DNA of 8,795 bases. It comes from JAFAGX01 sp035501575 (GTDB lineage Bacteria; Acidobacteriota; Terriglobia; Terriglobales; Acidobacteriaceae). Of this stretch, positions 6,031 through 8,795 are shown piece by piece. The notes beneath the pieces were generated by a model. It did no database searches and had not been told where the DNA came from. It saw only the letters and a list, made by a program, of their open reading frames with translations. How positions within the stretch are numbered: the first letter of the stretch is position 1; each line of letters opens with the position of its first letter. The stretch covers positions 1 through 8,795 of the forward strand of contig DATJVZ010000384.1 of assembly GCA_035501575.1 (NCBI GenBank). The letters run 5' to 3'. The translations under genes were made by a program, and so were the position numbers.

Positions 6031-6711
6031 ATGCCTCTCACGACCTCGTTGATCCGTCGCTCATCTTCTCCGCACTCTGCGCGGATTGATCCTTACTGGG
6101 GATACGAGGATGTAGGGATTTTCTTCATCCTGATGACTCTCACGGCAGCAGTGTTTCGATTCGCCGTACGGTTGCGTCTGCTGCCGACATTGCAACTGGC
6201 GAATCCAAAACCTGCAATACAGTGTGTGATCGTGCTTTTTCTTCTACTGGCTTTGTACTTGGTTCTTAAACTTCGGTACCGCCGGGCTGTAGTTGAGCCC
6301 CTGGGTTGGGTGCTACCTACTCTGCGCTATGGCGCTGCTGCTGTGCTGCTTGGACCGATTTTTGCAGTTAGCGTGATGCTTTCAATTCGCTCACTCCGTC
6401 CGGTCTCTCCCACACCTAGAATTGATTTCCTTGTCTTGGCACTTCTGGTGGGTCCCGTTCTCGAAGAGTCTCTCCTGCGCGGGTGCATTCTGCCAGTGTT
6501 GGCACGCACGTTCGGCAGCGCGCTCGCCGTGAGTGCCACTGCTTTTCTCTTTGCTCTATTACATGGTCCCGCGAGCCTGGCCCATTGGATTTGGTTTGCC
6601 GCGACAGGCATAGCGTATGGGTGGCTGCGGGTTGCATCCCATACGACCACTGCTGCCTTTTTTATGCACGCGTCGTACAATCTCACCCTGTTCCTTCTCG
6701 GCGTCGCCTGA
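6031..6711 (+). CDS. CPBP-family intramembrane metalloprotease
   Basis: This protein of 226 residues has about six to seven hydrophobic segments and all three CPBP (CAAX protease/Abi, Rce1-like) motifs: EESLLRG (145-151, catalytic Glu pair and Arg), FALLHGP (174-180, metal His178) and HASYN (213-217, His213/Asn217). Family members are membrane-embedded proteases or maturation factors; the substrate here is unknown. It begins 65 bp after the DUF362 stop with no terminator between, so it is likely on the same transcript. The start is uncertain: ATG 6031 is preceded by a distant GGATGG, while an in-frame TTG at 6004 (nine residues longer) has AAGG about 10 nt upstream. I prefer the ATG on codon use alone. 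No CAAX-ending protein is seen in the window, so co-occurrence with a prenyltransferase-like gene does not by itself indicate protein prenylation. Confidence 0.88.
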   Translation: MPLTTSLIRRSSSPHSARIDPYWGYEDVGIFFILMTLTAAVFRFAVRLRLLPTLQLANPKPAIQCVIVLFLLLALYLVLKLRYRRAVVEPLGWVLPTLRYGAAAVLLGPIFAVSVMLSIRSLRPVSPTPRIDFLVLALLVGPVLEESLLRGCILPVLARTFGSALAVSATAFLFALLHGPASLAHWIWFAATGIAYGWLRVASHTTTAAFFMHASYNLTLFLLGVA

Positions 6712-6824
6712 GGGTTGAGCAGCTCGATTGTTTTTCGATTCGATCAAGGCTATTCTGCGGAAGCCACCAACGCGATAGAGGGTGCTTCGACGTCCTGCTC
6801 CGGTCATGTAACTGTTTGCTTTTC

Positions 6825-6848
6825 AGGTCACCGGCCTGAATCTGACCT
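6825..6848. promoter_or_regulatory. Inverted repeat AGGTCA-N12-TGACCT, possible operator
   Basis: Two perfect 6-bp arms (6825-6830 and 6843-6848) sit in the 170-bp gap between the CPBP gene and the duplicated-module gene, 34 bp before the latter's preferred start. The overlapping TCAGG-N7-CCTGA (6823-6839) is also symmetric. A weak promoter candidate lies upstream (TTGTTT 6728-6733, 17 bp, TATTCT 6751-6756). A repressor site is possible; chance cannot be excluded for arms this short. Confidence 0.25.
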
Positions 6849-6868
6849 CCGGTGCCTTCGCGAAGGAA

Positions 6869-6872
6869 GAGG
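6869..6872 (+). promoter_or_regulatory. Ribosome binding site deciding the start at 6882
   Basis: GAGG within GGAAGAGG lies 9 nt before the GTG at 6882. The longer alternative GTG at 6852 has no purine-rich sequence at a suitable distance. This favours the shorter protein by ten residues. Confidence 0.55.
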
Positions 6873-6881
6873 TTCGCCCAA

Positions 6882-7895
6882 GTGAGGCTATCGAGACAAT
6901 TCAGCCAGCCCACGCGCGGCACGAGTTCGGAATACGCGATTGAGCGGTCCGCGCGCGATCGGGCAGACGAACAAGCTCGCCATGTTCCCTGGCAGCGATT
7001 GCTCGACGCCCGTAATCAATACGTGAAAATGCAGGAGTTCTACTATTGGGTTCGGTCGATCATTGAGGCCGAGAATTGCATTCCGGCCTGGCTGGCCAGG
7101 ACTGTCGATCGACGCTGCCCACGATTTATGGTGCGAGAGAAACGAGGTCAACGCAATCGTTCTAAAGCCCCACCCCTTCCAGTTCGTCTGCTCTTTTCGC
7201 TTCAAGAACACATGTTTGCGAAAGCGAAAAGGCAGGGCTGGTTCGATGCAGTGCACTTTTACGCGATCCGAGATCCTCGTTCTCAGAATGCGGCAGCCCA
7301 TTGGTCGGAGTGCGTGAAAAAATGGAGGGAAGTAAAACCGCGGAAATACCCAACATTCAGGCAGTGGCTGCGCGACGCCGCTCGGTGCGATTCATCCGCT
7401 CACCTTGTTCTGGGAGCCCGCAAGGCCAGGGCATCGTACAGGCTGGTCGAGCGTGCGCGCCTTAACAAGGCTGTTGCGCGCTACATGAATTGGGAGGCTT
7501 TTGCCTATTGGGTAAGGCCCCTGTTGGAAAGTTCAACTCCGGTGCCAGCTCCGGTTGCATCTCAGTTCGCGCGCCGATGCCCCGGGTTCTTGGAGTTCAA
7601 TCAAGAAGCGCGAAAAGCTGATCGCGCAGGTTTCCCCGAAGATTGGCAGCGACTAATGGCTTGGATAACAGACCGGTTTTTTCTTGATGCCAAGAAGGAG
7701 GGGTGGATCGATGCAATCCTGCTCTCTCTGAGAAGTCATCCTCGTGCAATACGCACTATGGAGTATTGGGAGCGCTGCGACCGGATTTGGGCATCAAGGC
7801 TACCTGTCCCGTATCCCTCTTTCCAGCGTTGGCGCCAGCAAGCCGATTCCTACGTCGTGCCTGCGCCCGGTCGAAAATCTCAACTTGCTTCCTGA
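6882..7895 (+). CDS. Unrecognised basic protein with two tandem copies of a ~116-residue module
   Basis: I do not recognise this 337-residue protein. It is rich in Arg, Lys and Trp, has no signal peptide or membrane segment, and is plainly built from two diverged copies of one module, about residues 47-162 (DNA 7020-7367) and 201-317 (7482-7832). Matching blocks are FYYWVRSIIEAENCIPAWLA with FAYWVRPLLESSTPVPAPVA; DRRCPRFM with ARRCPGFL; AKRQGWFDAVHFYAIRDPR with AKKEGWIDAILLSLRSHPR; HWSECVKKW with YWERCDRIW; and KYPTFRQW with PYPSFQRW. The basic character would suit nucleic-acid binding, which is inference. The start is taken at GTG 6882 on its ribosome binding site; GTG 6852 is possible. It is followed by a convergent multi-HTH gene whose 3' end overlaps by 16 bp. 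The gap of 170 bp from the CPBP gene suggests a separate transcript. Confidence 0.8.
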   Translation: MRLSRQFSQPTRGTSSEYAIERSARDRADEQARHVPWQRLLDARNQYVKMQEFYYWVRSIIEAENCIPAWLARTVDRRCPRFMVREKRGQRNRSKAPPLPVRLLFSLQEHMFAKAKRQGWFDAVHFYAIRDPRSQNAAAHWSECVKKWREVKPRKYPTFRQWLRDAARCDSSAHLVLGARKARASYRLVERARLNKAVARYMNWEAFAYWVRPLLESSTPVPAPVASQFARRCPGFLEFNQEARKADRAGFPEDWQRLMAWITDRFFLDAKKEGWIDAILLSLRSHPRAIRTMEYWERCDRIWASRLPVPYPSFQRWRQQADSYVVPAPGRKSQLAS

Positions 7896-8795
7896 TGCAG
7901 ATCTGAGCGTATGCGATTACTTAGAGGTGTTCCGCGGCACGTTTCGTAGTGCCCAAAATAGACGTTCCCGCGAATATCACGCTTGCATTTCGGGCATAGC
8001 CGGACGACCATCGCTTGCTTCAGAGGACCTGGTAACGATCTCTGCTCGCCCGGTTCAATTCTTAAACCATATTCCTCGATAAGCCATTTGGCGACGTCTG
8101 GATCCATGAGCTGCAGATTCAATTCTGAGCTGTGCTTCGCACAGAACGCCTCGAAGGATCGGTCGGTTACAAACGTGTCCATGACCTTCAACTCGCCCGT
8201 TGCAATCAGATTGCTGACCTCAGCGACACTGAAACCCAACAATCTTGCAACCCGTTCCCATGAGTACGCTTCCTTACCTTTCGGTAACTCCGGAATGATC
8301 TTGCCTGAGGCTCGTGACTGCAGTTGTGATTGATGCTTCTCAACGAATTCTGCCAACGACGTGGCCGATATCCGCGGATCGCGCACCGGCAGTAGTCCAT
8401 TTCCAATCAAATGCTGAAGCCGGCGATAGCTTATATGTAAAGTGTGTTGCAGTCGCCGCAGTGACCATCCATCCGTTACCCTAGCGCTGATGCCTCGCCC
8501 CTTGAGGCGCGAGCGAACCGATTCTTCTGAACGGCGGAGTTTCTCCGCAATTTCTGCAATTGAATCGTAGCCGGCCCGTGCAAACAGCTCATCATCCTCT
8601 TCTTTAATCCACGGACGCCGCTTCCCGTTTTCTCCGTTCCTTCTTGTTTCAACCAGCCATCCCTGCCTTCGCGCGAATCGTGAAACTGCATTAGCGGAAA
8701 CCCCCGGATACATCTCTCTGAGTTTCTTGAGTGCCTCTACTTTTTTGGAACCGCCATTTCGATAGCCGTCACGGAGATTCGCAATGAGGTCCTCA
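7880..8795 (-). CDS. Multi-HTH DNA-binding protein with C-terminal zinc motif (5' end beyond right edge)
   Basis: The frame is open from the right edge to the stop at 7880, 305 codons. An internal ATG at 8713 exists, but the 27 codons before it read as continuous protein (KKLREMYPGVSANAVSRFAR), so the true start is outside. Numbering from that Met, a helix-turn-helix-like segment spans ~4-20. A SANT/Myb or GcrA-like unit follows at ~33-72 (RPWIKEEDDELFARAG, IAEKLRRSEESVRSRLKGRG). Two similar MerR/excisionase-like HTH units then appear at ~83-131 and ~151-198 (LQHLIGNGLLPV...FVEKHQSQL and VSNLIATGELKV...FCAKHSSEL). The tail has C240-x2-C243-x11-H255-x3-C259, a likely zinc-binding ribbon. It is likely a DNA-binding regulator or recombination accessory factor; the exact family is not recognised. 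The gene converges on the duplicated-module gene and overlaps it by 16 bp. Confidence 0.78.
   Translation of the reverse strand, partial: EDLIANLRDGYRNGGSKKVEALKKLREMYPGVSANAVSRFARRQGWLVETRRNGENGKRRPWIKEEDDELFARAGYDSIAEIAEKLRRSEESVRSRLKGRGISARVTDGWSLRRLQHTLHISYRRLQHLIGNGLLPVRDPRISATSLAEFVEKHQSQLQSRASGKIIPELPKGKEAYSWERVARLLGFSVAEVSNLIATGELKVMDTFVTDRSFEAFCAKHSSELNLQLMDPDVAKWLIEEYGLRIEPGEQRSLPGPLKQAMVVRLCPKCKRDIRGNVYFGHYETCRGTPLSNRIRSDLHQEAS

Noticed and set aside
4074..6711. Protein-prenylation system (prenyltransferase plus CAAX protease)
   Set aside because: Bacterial CPBP proteins mostly act on other substrates, and no CAAX-ending protein or protein prenyltransferase zinc-ligand set could be identified.
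6712..6760. Rho-independent terminator after the CPBP gene
   Set aside because: There is a T-run at 6731-6735, but no GC-rich hairpin directly before it beyond the tiny GAGCAGCTC symmetry.

Overview
The window looks like a bacterial chromosome or an integrated accessory region with moderate-to-high GC. Tightly overlapping genes, GGAGG-type ribosome binding sites, and a mix of ATG, GTG and (perhaps) TTG starts all point to bacteria. I see no rRNA, tRNA, CRISPR array, transposase or integrase. An acidobacterial (Acidobacteriota) or similar soil origin is my best guess. It rests on the flavour of the proteins (VirB9/VirB10-like pair, DUF362, CPBP protease) and is inference only.

Left block (1-3459, minus strand, read right to left): an operon of four overlapping genes. 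It encodes a MoxR-type AAA+ ATPase, a secreted VirB1-like lytic transglycosylase, a secreted VirB9/TrbG-like protein, and a single-pass VirB10/TrbI-like protein that runs off the left edge. The last three are the wall-opening and envelope-core parts of a type IV secretion or conjugation apparatus. The AAA+ ATPase at the head is not a standard member of such operons.

Central gap (3460-4073): 614 bases without a convincing gene. It holds at least four degenerate direct repeats of about 40-49 bp, spaced 79-119 bp apart, with small inverted repeats near their right ends. It ends in a good sigma70-like promoter placed so close to the next ATG that the mRNA would be nearly leaderless. The gap separates two divergent operons.

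Middle block (4074-6711, plus strand): a terpenoid-cyclase-like alpha/alpha-toroid protein, a Tat-signal DUF362 protein overlapping it by 4 bp, and a CPBP-family intramembrane protease. The first two are clearly co-translated and the third probably belongs to the same transcript. The substrate is unknown.

Right block (6882-8795): two convergent genes whose 3' ends overlap by 16 bp. The plus-strand gene encodes a basic, Trp/Arg-rich protein made of two diverged copies of a roughly 116-residue module that I do not recognise. The minus-strand gene, cut by the right edge, encodes a protein with several helix-turn-helix modules and a C-terminal Cys2-His-Cys zinc-binding motif.

The least explained elements are the repeat array, the duplicated-module protein with its convergent multi-HTH neighbour, and the AAA+ ATPase heading a VirB-like operon.
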